The position numbers were made by a program, and so were the translations under genes. The notes beneath the pieces are model-generated. The model worked only from the letters and a program-made list of their open reading frames with translations. It searched no databases and was not told the DNA's origin. This document shows, piece by piece, positions 50,941-58,802 of a stretch of 64,000 nucleotides of DNA. The stretch is from an uncultured Roseobacter sp. GTDB taxonomy: Bacteria > Pseudomonadota > Alphaproteobacteria > Rhodobacterales > Rhodobacteraceae. The stretch is taken from assembly GCF_947495025.1 (NCBI RefSeq), contig NZ_CANLXG010000003.1:310001-374000 (forward strand), given 5' to 3'. Position 1 is the stretch's first letter; each line of letters begins with the position of its first letter.

Positions 50941-52734
50941 TTAAAGACCGGCGCGCTTCATGCCATCAAGGAAGTGCTGCACGTCATCTTCAAATTTATC
51001 CGGCTGAACAGCGGCCCATCTTTCAACTGAAAAGTTGGGGTGGGCCTCTCTTACCAGTGCCGCCTGTGCGCGCGCTTCATCGATCCGTCCCAGATGGCCG
51101 TAACTTGCTGCGAGGATGCGGCGCCCTTCGGTCGGGTTCTGCATCTTCTGAATGGCTTCAATGGCCTCTTCGTAGCGTTTGAGATTGAAGTACGCACCAC
51201 CCAGATGCCAGATATACTGGTCAGGATAGAACGGGTTCAGGCGCATCGCCTTCTGCAGCAGCTCAATGGCTTCCTCTGACCGCCCGGTATGCGCCAGCGC
51301 GTCCGCCATGTCTGACATCAGATCGGCATCATTCGGGTTCAGCTTGAGGGCCCGGTCGTAGGCATTGATCGCCGGATCATGTTCTTTGCGGTAAAGATGG
51401 GCAAACCCCAGCTCGCCAAATCCGCGGGCATCCGATTCATCCAGATCAATAGCTTCCCGGGCAAAATTCAGAGCGTCATCCAGCGCAATATCCGGCTTTT
51501 CGGCCCAGTCATAGCGCCAGTCGAGATTGAACGTACGTGACTTGGCCGCATAGGCGCGGGCATATCGCGCATCACTGCCAATCGCACTTTCATAGAACGT
51601 GCGTGCCTGGCGCACTTCAGGCTGCGTATACTTCAGCACGTGACGATGGCCTTTGAGGACAAAGCCATAAGCCATCAGGTTGGCAGGCGGCAGCAGACGC
51701 ATACGATCCCGCTCTGTCGCCTCGATCCGGGCGGCCGTTGCCGACACGATGATCTGTGTGATTTCGTCCTGCAGATCAAAAATGTCCTCGACGTCCCGGT
51801 TATACTGCTCGCCCCAGATGGTCCGGTCCTGGAGGGCATCCAGCAGCTGCAGTGTAATGCGGATACGGGATCCGGCCTTGCGCACAGAGCCGTCAACGGC
51901 ATAGCGCACACCCAGTTCGCGCGCCGCCTGCGCCGGTCCCTTGACGCGGTCGGCATACATATTGGCAGAGCCGCGCGCGATCACAAAGAATTCCTGGAAC
52001 CGCGACAGATTTGTCGTGACGTCCTCGGTCAGCCCGTCCGCAAACCAGCGGTCATCCAGATCACTGCCCTGAAAACCGAACGGGAGCACCACAATAGACT
52101 GACTGGCGATGGGGCGCTCTTTGAATTCGGCGGAATTTTCCAGATTGCGGCGCAGACCGGGCGTCATTGCCGCCGATGTCGGATTCTCGTGCACCTGAAA
52201 GACATCGATGGTCCGACCGATGTTTTTGAAGTCCTGGCCGCCCAGATACTCATAGCCGTATTTTAGCTTGTTGCAGACATGGTCATAAGCGGCACCTGAA
52301 ATGCACACCTGCCCTGGCGCGGCAAAAGCCTCGATCCGGGCGGCAATGTTGATGCTCTCGCCGGTGACTTCGTCGCCGCTGACCAGCACTTCGCCGAGGT
52401 TGATACCAAAGCGGAACCAGATCTGCTCGTTGTCCTCGAGTCCTTCGTTTTCCTCTGCCAGTTCTTTCTGCATCTCAACGGCAAAGGTCACCGCGGCCAC
52501 GGCGCTTTCAAAAACCATAAAGGCGCTGTCACCGGCCGAGCCCTTGAACTCGCCGGAATAAGAGGCAATCCGCTCGCGGAACTTCTCAAGGCGGCTGGCC
52601 ACCGAAAGCGTGGTGCGGACTTCATCGGCGCTCATCATCGAGCTGAAATTGGCGACATCAGCAAAGACAATCGCCACCAGCCTGCGGCGCAGACCGTCTC
52701 TGGGTAAAGATGTCATTTCAGAGCTGTTCGCCAC
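50941..52734 (-). CDS. Class III adenylate/guanylate cyclase with TolB-like and TPR domains
   Basis: This is a 597-residue protein. The N-terminal cyclase domain (about 12–170) has metal aspartates in FADVANFS and SAGDSAF and the GESINIAARIEA Asn/Arg motif. A TolB-like FlgO-type domain (IVVLPF…WFADGLTEDV…YAVDGSVRKAG, about 210–330) follows, then several TPR units (AINAYDRALKLNPNDADL, AIELLQKAMRLNPFYPDQY). The architecture is common in alphaproteobacteria, and the substrate (ATP or GTP) cannot be decided here. No membrane helix is visible. Confidence 0.9.
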   Translation of the reverse strand: MANSSEMTSLPRDGLRRRLVAIVFADVANFSSMMSADEVRTTLSVASRLEKFRERIASYSGEFKGSAGDSAFMVFESAVAAVTFAVEMQKELAEENEGLEDNEQIWFRFGINLGEVLVSGDEVTGESINIAARIEAFAAPGQVCISGAAYDHVCNKLKYGYEYLGGQDFKNIGRTIDVFQVHENPTSAAMTPGLRRNLENSAEFKERPIASQSIVVLPFGFQGSDLDDRWFADGLTEDVTTNLSRFQEFFVIARGSANMYADRVKGPAQAARELGVRYAVDGSVRKAGSRIRITLQLLDALQDRTIWGEQYNRDVEDIFDLQDEITQIIVSATAARIEATERDRMRLLPPANLMAYGFVLKGHRHVLKYTQPEVRQARTFYESAIGSDARYARAYAAKSRTFNLDWRYDWAEKPDIALDDALNFAREAIDLDESDARGFGELGFAHLYRKEHDPAINAYDRALKLNPNDADLMSDMADALAHTGRSEEAIELLQKAMRLNPFYPDQYIWHLGGAYFNLKRYEEAIEAIQKMQNPTEGRRILAASYGHLGRIDEARAQAALVREAHPNFSVERWAAVQPDKFEDDVQHFLDGMKRAGL

Positions 52735-53347
52735 GTTCCGATTTCCAGCATGTAGGTGTGAACGTCAGGTTGCAGGTCGCTTTCACAGAGTCAATAACGC
52801 GTTCCCGTTCTGCCTGCCAATCTGAAGCCAGAATACCGGCAATGATGATATCCTGGCGTTTTCCTTCAGAAAACCAGCCTTCCCGGCACGTGCCTTCGGT
52901 TCTGAAACCGAGACGGGACAGTGCTTTGGCAGAAGGTACATTGTCCGCGCGGTAATAGGTTGTTAGACGGTGCAGGCGCAGACGGTTGAACGCGAGATCA
53001 AGCATGGCGACCGACATTGCCGTAGCCAGTCCGCGGCTGCGGAAATGCTCGGCCACAAAAAACGGCAACACCCCATCCCCCTGAATATAGCTGATCTTCT
53101 CCAGCCCGCAGATGCCCAGCGGCGTACCGTCCTGAGCCTCGGCCATAAACCAGTAGCCTGCCGGTGGCGCTGTCTGTTCCAGCGAACGGCGCCAGCTTTC
53201 GCGCATGCCATCAACACTGACGGGTACCGGCAGCGCACGGTCGAAAAGCGCTGCATCGTCAAAATTCCAGAACCATTCCGCGATCCTTGAAATGTCATCA
53301 AGACCCATAGGCCGCCAGGTAATCAGTTCTGCATTCTGTTCTGTCAT
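52718..53347 (-). CDS. GNAT acetyltransferase (RimJ/RimL type)
   Basis: This is a 209-residue GNAT N-acetyltransferase. It has LITWRPMGLDDISRIAEWF at the start, a VLPFFVAEHFRSRGLATAMSVAML acetyl-CoA binding segment with an R-x-x-G-x-A loop (about 100–125), and LHRLTTYYRADNVPSAKALSRLGFRTEGTCREGW near the end, typical of the RimL-like subgroup. Substrate unknown. Its end overlaps the cyclase start by 17 bases, so the two are probably co-transcribed. Confidence 0.88.
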   Translation of the reverse strand: MTEQNAELITWRPMGLDDISRIAEWFWNFDDAALFDRALPVPVSVDGMRESWRRSLEQTAPPAGYWFMAEAQDGTPLGICGLEKISYIQGDGVLPFFVAEHFRSRGLATAMSVAMLDLAFNRLRLHRLTTYYRADNVPSAKALSRLGFRTEGTCREGWFSEGKRQDIIIAGILASDWQAERERVIDSVKATCNLTFTPTCWKSERGEQL

Positions 53348-53638
53348 TTTACTTCACCAACGAGCCCGGTTTCAGAGTACGGGACCACCCTGCGCTCGGA
53401 TTTACCGGGCGTCCTGCGCCCGCAAATCTATGAACCCGTGGTTAACAACACTTTCCGGCACCGTACGTATCAATGGCCGATTTTCGGCTGTTTGTGAAGC
53501 GTTCTCATCCCGTATGGCGTGCATACTGGCCGTCACGGGCCCTTATTGACAGGCCGGCGATGCTCTGCGAAGGCAGACGGCGACGGCTGTTCAGACAGAT
53601 GAGAAATCCCGGGATTACGCCCGATCAGTGAGGTGAAA

Positions 53639-54040
53639 ATGAGCGGTGAGAACAACCTCGACCGGCTGCTGCAGGGTATGTCCGCAGAGTTGCAGCCCGG
53701 TGTTTTTGTCTTTGTGACAATCCGCGATGGTTGTGTCCCAGAAGGTGTCACGCCGCGTATGATCTTTGCAGAAACCGAAGGCACGACGCTGATCCTGCCT
53801 CAGGACGAGGTTAAGGCCGCCGGCCTCGAGGCGGAATTTCCCTGCCGGATGATCACGCTGAATGTGCATTCAGCACTCGATGCGGTCGGCTTTCTGGCGC
53901 GTATTACCACAGCACTTGCAGCCCGCAACATGGGCGTAAACCCGGTTTCCGGATTTTTCCATGATCACCTGTTTGTCCCCGAGGACAGGGCGGATGACGC
54001 GATGCAGGTGCTGCACGCTCTGTCTGCAGCAGACCTGTGA
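53639..54040 (+). CDS. ACT-domain protein
   Basis: This encodes 133 residues from ATG 53639 behind AGGTG. It has two small ACT-like halves: VFVFVTIRDGCVPEGVTPRMIFAETEGTTLIL and an ALDAVGFLARITTALAARNMGVNPVSGFFHDHLFVP part typical of small stand-alone ACT proteins. Such proteins bind amino acids or regulate enzymes. Specific ligand unknown. Convergent with dctM (1 base apart). Confidence 0.78.
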   Translation: MSGENNLDRLLQGMSAELQPGVFVFVTIRDGCVPEGVTPRMIFAETEGTTLILPQDEVKAAGLEAEFPCRMITLNVHSALDAVGFLARITTALAARNMGVNPVSGFFHDHLFVPEDRADDAMQVLHALSAADL

Positions 54041-54041
54041 T

Positions 54042-55325
54042 CTATTGCAGAGCCTGCGGCAGGAAAAGCGCAATGGACGGAAAAGCGATCAGTGCCACGA
54101 CCATCAGCAGCATGGCGACAACGTAGGGGATCGCGCCAAGCATTACTTCTGACAGGGTCCCGGATTTGCGCGCACCCTGTACCACATAGAGGTTGAGACC
54201 CACCGGCGGCGTGATCAGAGCCATTTCGATCAGCACGATCATCAGGATGCCGAACCAGATCGGATCAAACCCCTGTGCGACCACCAGCGGTACGATAATC
54301 GGGATTGTGACCACCATCAGGGACAGGGTCTCGATAAAGAAACCGAGCACAATATAAAGCACCACGACGACCATGATGGTGCCCAGCGGGGTCAGCCCCA
54401 GCCCGTTCATAAACGCCGTCAGTTCGCGTCCGAGGCCCGCTGATGCCAGAGTGAAGTTGAGAAATGACGCACCGATGACAATGAGCATGATCATCGAAGT
54501 GATTTTGACGGTTCCGAGCACGCTCTGTCGCAGCATGTCAAAGGAGACCCCGCCAAAGAACAGCGCGATCAGCAGGGCTCCCGCCACACCCACTGACGCG
54601 GCCTCGGTGGGCGTGGCCCAGCCTTTGTAGATTGAGCCGACGATCAGTCCAAAGAGCAGCAGGATCGGCACCAGGTCGACCAGAGCGCGCAACATCAGCG
54701 ACAGCGGAAAGGTCCGGCGCACTCCGCCCAGACCGGGCCGGATCAGGCAAAGCAACACAGTGATCACCATAAAGGCAAACGCCAGCCCCAGACCGGGCAG
54801 CAGACCAGCCAGGAAAAGCTGTGGGATCGAGGATTGTGTCAGGAACCCGTAAACGATCAGGTTGATCGAAGGCGGGATCATAATGCCAAGGGTGCCGCCC
54901 GCGGCGATAGCACCTGAAAAGAGTTTCGGGTCATAGCCCAGTTTCTCCGCCTGTGGCATGGCGACAGTCGCAACAGTTGCTGCGGTTGCTACAGACGATC
55001 CGGAAGTGGCCGAGAACATGGTGGCCGTGGCGATATTGGCGTGCACCAGGCCGCCCGGCAGCCAGCTGACCCAGCGGTCCAGCGCCGCGTATGTGCGGGT
55101 TGCAACCCCGCTTCGCACCAGAATTTCTCCCAGCAACACAAAGAACGGTATCGCGATCAGCGTGGCCGAATTGGACGCCGACCAGACCATGTTTCCCAGG
55201 CCGCGCGTGAGCGGAAATGAGGAGAAGAAGGTATCGACACCGAAACCCAGCAGAAACAGCACAATTCCAACCGGAATAGAAAGTGCAAGCAGGCCCAGCA
55301 ATCCTGCGGCGACAGACCCGATCAT
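54042..55325 (-). CDS. dctM: TRAP transporter large permease (DctM)
   Basis: This is a 427-residue inner-membrane protein with about 12 hydrophobic helices, the transport channel of a tripartite ATP-independent periplasmic system. Family segments AATMFSATSGSSVATAATVATVAMPQ, GTLGIMIPPSINLIVYGFLT and LIVGSIYKGWATPTEAASVG are intact. It imports a carboxylate-like solute using ion gradients. It is the last gene of the DUF1445–dctP–dctQ–dctM operon. Confidence 0.95.
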   Translation of the reverse strand: MIGSVAAGLLGLLALSIPVGIVLFLLGFGVDTFFSSFPLTRGLGNMVWSASNSATLIAIPFFVLLGEILVRSGVATRTYAALDRWVSWLPGGLVHANIATATMFSATSGSSVATAATVATVAMPQAEKLGYDPKLFSGAIAAGGTLGIMIPPSINLIVYGFLTQSSIPQLFLAGLLPGLGLAFAFMVITVLLCLIRPGLGGVRRTFPLSLMLRALVDLVPILLLFGLIVGSIYKGWATPTEAASVGVAGALLIALFFGGVSFDMLRQSVLGTVKITSMIMLIVIGASFLNFTLASAGLGRELTAFMNGLGLTPLGTIMVVVVLYIVLGFFIETLSLMVVTIPIIVPLVVAQGFDPIWFGILMIVLIEMALITPPVGLNLYVVQGARKSGTLSEVMLGAIPYVVAMLLMVVALIAFPSIALFLPQALQ

Positions 55326-55870
55326 TGCAGCATGTCCTGTTCAGCAAAGGCGCCCACGGCCGTTTCGACCTCGTTGTGACGGCCTTTCATCGCAAGCGAC
55401 AGTGCAGCGAGCGTCATCACACAGGACACCATCGCAAACCAGACCCAGCCGGCGAACCAGGGTGTCTGCACCCAGGCCAGTGGCGTTTCCAGCGGTGTAT
55501 TTGCCCGCGACCCGTTGCTCAGAGAGCGCTCAAGAACGGGCCAGGCTTTGATTGCGATCATGACGACCACACCGCTCATTACGGTCATGGAAAACACGTC
55601 AAAAAGCGAGCGTACCGTATCGCCGCCCCGGCTGCGCAAAAGGTCGATGCGCACATGCCCCAGCTCCAGCAGCGTAAAGGCCATGCCCCACGAGGTTGCA
55701 ATGGCCATCACATAACCGCTGATTTCGTCGGTCCCGCCCAGCGAGCCCCCCAGACGGCGCAGAATGATATCCAGCAGCACGATGCCGGCGCAGGCAAAGA
55801 GCATCAGCCCGACCAGCAGAGCGATCGCGTGGTTGATACGGCGCAGCTGCGCGATGATCTTCTGTTCCAT
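55322..55870 (-). CDS. dctQ: TRAP transporter small permease (DctQ)
   Basis: This is a 182-residue protein with four membrane helices, containing the DctQ-type segment IVLLDIILRRLGGSLGGTDEISGYVMAIATSWGMAFTLLELGHVRIDL. It links the binding protein to the large permease. Overlaps dctM by 4 bases. Confidence 0.93.
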   Translation of the reverse strand: MEQKIIAQLRRINHAIALLVGLMLFACAGIVLLDIILRRLGGSLGGTDEISGYVMAIATSWGMAFTLLELGHVRIDLLRSRGGDTVRSLFDVFSMTVMSGVVVMIAIKAWPVLERSLSNGSRANTPLETPLAWVQTPWFAGWVWFAMVSCVMTLAALSLAMKGRHNEVETAVGAFAEQDMLQ

Positions 55871-55893
55871 CTCAGGGGTCCCGGAGCTCAGGG

Positions 55894-56925
55894 TTACTTG
55901 ATTTCGACGCCGACGACCTGACCGACAGAGGCGTTCCAGCGCGCGGCCCAGTCACCACCGGCGCGCTCCGCCCAGTCGGGCAGCACTTCAGAGGTCAGGA
56001 TATCCCGCGCTTTGGTGAAATCTGCATCCGAGGCTTCGACCAGCACCATCGACCGGCTGTCACCTGCGGGGCAGTCACCATTGCCGGTCAGACAGGCAAT
56101 GTCATTCACCAGCGCGTCCTGCGCAGAGGCCCAGGCCGGGTCCTCAAAACCGGCTTTGGCTTCTGCGGTGATCAGCGCCTGCGTACCGGCATCCATGCCG
56201 TTCCACTTGTCGAGGTTTACGGCAGTCACAACGGAATCCCAGCCCCCCAGCGGCAGCGGCAACAGATGTGTCGATACTTCCCACCAGCCGGCGCTGTAGC
56301 CCGAACCAGCACCCGTTACGGCGCAATCAACAACACCGTTCTGCAGCGCACCGGGCACCTCAGAAAACGACACATTCACCCCTTCAGCACCAAGCGCTTC
56401 CAGCAGCTTTGCGGTCATGCGGCCCGACGCGCGCACTTTGAGCCCCTGCAGATCGTCAAGACCCGCGATCTCATGGTTGCAGAACACAACCTGAGGCGGA
56501 TAGGGCGCGATGGCCAGCACATGTGAATTGAACCGGTCACGATAGATATCGGCGACCATCGGGCGCGCGGCGTCAACCATTGCGCGTGCTTCGTCCGCCG
56601 TGAGCGCCAGAAGTGGCACATCGAGACCTTCAAGCTCCGGCGCATCGGCGACAGCATAATCAGCAACGGTCATTGCCACATCATATACCCCCTGCCCGAG
56701 CAGCGGATAGATATCGCCAAGACCAAGGCCCATCTGGTTATGTGTCGTCAGCTCGACGGTCAGCTTACCGTCCGACGCTGCGGGCAGTTTTTCATTCCAG
56801 AACGGTGCCTCATATTGTTTGTGCAACGGCAGGCTGGACCAGCTGCCGACCACGGACAGGTTTTCGGCTATTGCCGGTGTCGCGAGCGCTGTTGTTGCCA
56901 CCAGGGCTGTGAGTGTCTTGCGCAT
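55894..56925 (-). CDS. dctP: TRAP transporter substrate-binding protein (DctP)
   Basis: This is a 343-residue periplasmic binding protein with a clear signal peptide (TALVATTALATPAIAE). The DctP signature LQGLKVRASGRMTAKLLEALGAEGVNVSFSEVPGALQNGVVDCAV is present, with the Arg of KVRASG expected to bind the carboxylate of the substrate. Ligand cannot be named. The DUF1445 enzyme gene upstream suggests an amino-acid-derived or hydroxy acid. Confidence 0.94.
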   Translation of the reverse strand: MRKTLTALVATTALATPAIAENLSVVGSWSSLPLHKQYEAPFWNEKLPAASDGKLTVELTTHNQMGLGLGDIYPLLGQGVYDVAMTVADYAVADAPELEGLDVPLLALTADEARAMVDAARPMVADIYRDRFNSHVLAIAPYPPQVVFCNHEIAGLDDLQGLKVRASGRMTAKLLEALGAEGVNVSFSEVPGALQNGVVDCAVTGAGSGYSAGWWEVSTHLLPLPLGGWDSVVTAVNLDKWNGMDAGTQALITAEAKAGFEDPAWASAQDALVNDIACLTGNGDCPAGDSRSMVLVEASDADFTKARDILTSEVLPDWAERAGGDWAARWNASVGQVVGVEIK

Positions 56926-56949
56926 GTGATGTCTCCTCGTTGGTTTTTT

Positions 56950-57768
56950 TCAGTGTCGGTGTGCGTGGAATGTGGGGATATCTGCATCTTCGGCCACGTC
57001 CGCGACCAGCATGTGGCCCGGTGCATGGGTGATGCAGAACGGTATTTCTGCTTTCATCAGAACATTTTGCGGGGTCACGCCGCAGGCCCAGTAAACCGGG
57101 ATCTCGCCCGGGCCCACGTCAACAGGATCACCCCAGTCCGGCCGTGTCAGATCGGCAATTCCGATAGTCGACGGGTCGCCTTTTGCGATCGGTGCACCAT
57201 GCGCCTGGGGATAGCGTGCGCTGATCTTCCATGCATCTTCAACACGATCCTCCGGTATCGGGCGCATGGTCACAACCATCTCACCTCCGAAAGGTCCCAC
57301 CCCGGTCAGACCAATGTTGCTGCGATACATAGGCACCGTCTGATCAAGATCGATGTGTTTGACGGAAATTCCCTCGGCCATAAGTGCGTTCTCAAATGTA
57401 AAGGAACACCCCAGCGCGATTGTCACAAAATCAGACCGCCAGAGATCATCAATGTCCGTGACCTCGCCCGCCAGCACACCGTGGCGAAACAGACGGTACT
57501 TTGGCACGTCAGTCCGGATGTCAATTTCAGCGCCAAGATCCGGCAGCGACGGATCGCCGGGCCTGCCAATGGCGACGATGGGACAGGGTTTGGGGTTGAG
57601 CTCGCAGAACCTGATAAAGTCGCGGGCAAAGTCTTCGGGCAGAATAGCCAGGTTGCACTGCAGCCTTCCCGCGGCCAGCCCTGCGGTATGCCGCGTATAC
57701 CCGCCCTGCCGGATCAGGCGCCGGAGAGCGCCGACATCAAGGTCGGCCAGTTCTTTGTGCGTTGACAC
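56950..57768 (-). CDS. DUF1445 hydro-lyase family protein
   Basis: This is a 272-residue protein of the DUF1445 'putative hydro-lyase' family, whose vertebrate relative is a D-glutamate cyclase. Conserved pieces seen are GYTRHTAGLAAGRLQCNLAILP, ALGCSFTFENALM, PVYWACGVTPQN and the terminal CITHAPGHMLVAD. It leads the TRAP operon and probably acts on the imported solute. Confidence 0.88.
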   Translation of the reverse strand: MSTHKELADLDVGALRRLIRQGGYTRHTAGLAAGRLQCNLAILPEDFARDFIRFCELNPKPCPIVAIGRPGDPSLPDLGAEIDIRTDVPKYRLFRHGVLAGEVTDIDDLWRSDFVTIALGCSFTFENALMAEGISVKHIDLDQTVPMYRSNIGLTGVGPFGGEMVVTMRPIPEDRVEDAWKISARYPQAHGAPIAKGDPSTIGIADLTRPDWGDPVDVGPGEIPVYWACGVTPQNVLMKAEIPFCITHAPGHMLVADVAEDADIPTFHAHRH

Positions 57769-57863
57769 GATCGTCGCTCCGGGTTCCGGGTTTCAGGTTA
57801 GTGCGTCGTAAGTGTCCGGTGCAGAGCGCATACAGTCAAATTGATTATTTCTTCCTGATACGA

Positions 57864-57883
57864 TAGATTTTTTTTATAATCTA
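57864..57883. promoter_or_regulatory. LysR-type operator in divergent promoter region
   Basis: TAGATT-N8-AATCTA is a perfect inverted repeat of LysR-box size in the 125-bp gap between the divergent DUF1445–TRAP operon and the lysR gene, 10 bases upstream of the lysR start. It contains the T-N11-A signature. Confidence 0.55.
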
Positions 57884-57893
57884 CGGAGCGATA

Positions 57894-58802
57894 ATGCGGA
57901 TCAGAAATCTTGATACCTTCTACTGGATCGCGACCCTGCGGAGCTTTCGCGCGGCGGCTGACAAACTCAATCTGACGCAGCCCGCTGTTTCCGCGCGCAT
58001 TCAGATGCTTGAGCAGGATCTGGGTGCGCCGGTCTTTCTGCGCCAGAACAGAAATGCGGAGCTGACACCTGTAGGCCGGCGCCTGCTGCCATTTGCTGAA
58101 AAGTACCTGGCGCTTGAGCAGGACGTGCTGTCGGCCTTCTCGGGGCAGACCAGCATCAAGCAAACCATACGCCTTGGTGCATCAGAAACCATCGTGGCCA
58201 GCTGGTTGCCGGATTTTCTGAGCGTCCTCGGTCAGACGCGCCCCGGCCTTTCCTTTGATCTGATGGTTGATTCAACAGACAGCATGCGGAACGCGCTGGT
58301 CGCCCGCGAGCTTGATCTGGCTTTTCTCATGGGTCCGGTTGCCGAAGTCAGTGTCACCAACAAAGACCTCTGTACATTCAGGATGGTATTTGCCGCAGCA
58401 CCGGACGTGGCGACCCGGTCTGATCACTGGAGCCTTGAACAGATTGCGGCCCAGACGGTTCTCACATTTGCCCACAATACCAAACCCAGCCGCCAGATCC
58501 GGCAGATGCTGACCAGCCACAACAACAGCCTCCCCGCCATGACAACCTCATCTTCTCTGGGGGCGCTCATCCGTCTTGCGCGAAGCGGTTTCGGCATCTG
58601 CGCCGTGCCCGAAACAGTGATCGGCCCGGAACTGGCATCCGGGGAGCTGGTCGTGCTGAAAACGGATACCGTCCTGCCTCCGATTGCCTTTACAGCTTCT
58701 TATGTCTCCGGCAGCCCGGTCAGCGGTCTGATGGCAGAACTCACTGTGGATGCCGTTGAGTTTCTGCGGGAAAACCCGCTGGAAACTGCATCCCGGGTCT
58801 GA
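57894..58802 (+). CDS. LysR-family transcription regulator
   Basis: This is a 302-residue regulator. The N-terminal winged helix (NLDTFYWIATLRSFRAAADKLNLTQPAVSARIQMLEQDLGAPVF, about 4–50) is standard for LysR, followed by the two-lobed effector domain (about 90–295). Being divergent from the DUF1445–TRAP operon, it most likely controls that operon in response to the transported compound. Confidence 0.92.
   Translation: MRIRNLDTFYWIATLRSFRAAADKLNLTQPAVSARIQMLEQDLGAPVFLRQNRNAELTPVGRRLLPFAEKYLALEQDVLSAFSGQTSIKQTIRLGASETIVASWLPDFLSVLGQTRPGLSFDLMVDSTDSMRNALVARELDLAFLMGPVAEVSVTNKDLCTFRMVFAAAPDVATRSDHWSLEQIAAQTVLTFAHNTKPSRQIRQMLTSHNNSLPAMTTSSSLGALIRLARSGFGICAVPETVIGPELASGELVVLKTDTVLPPIAFTASYVSGSPVSGLMAELTVDAVEFLRENPLETASRV

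Noticed and set aside
53348..53638. Extra gene between the acetyltransferase and the ACT protein
   Set aside because: Only short frames lacking ribosome sites and domain patterns; nothing supported.
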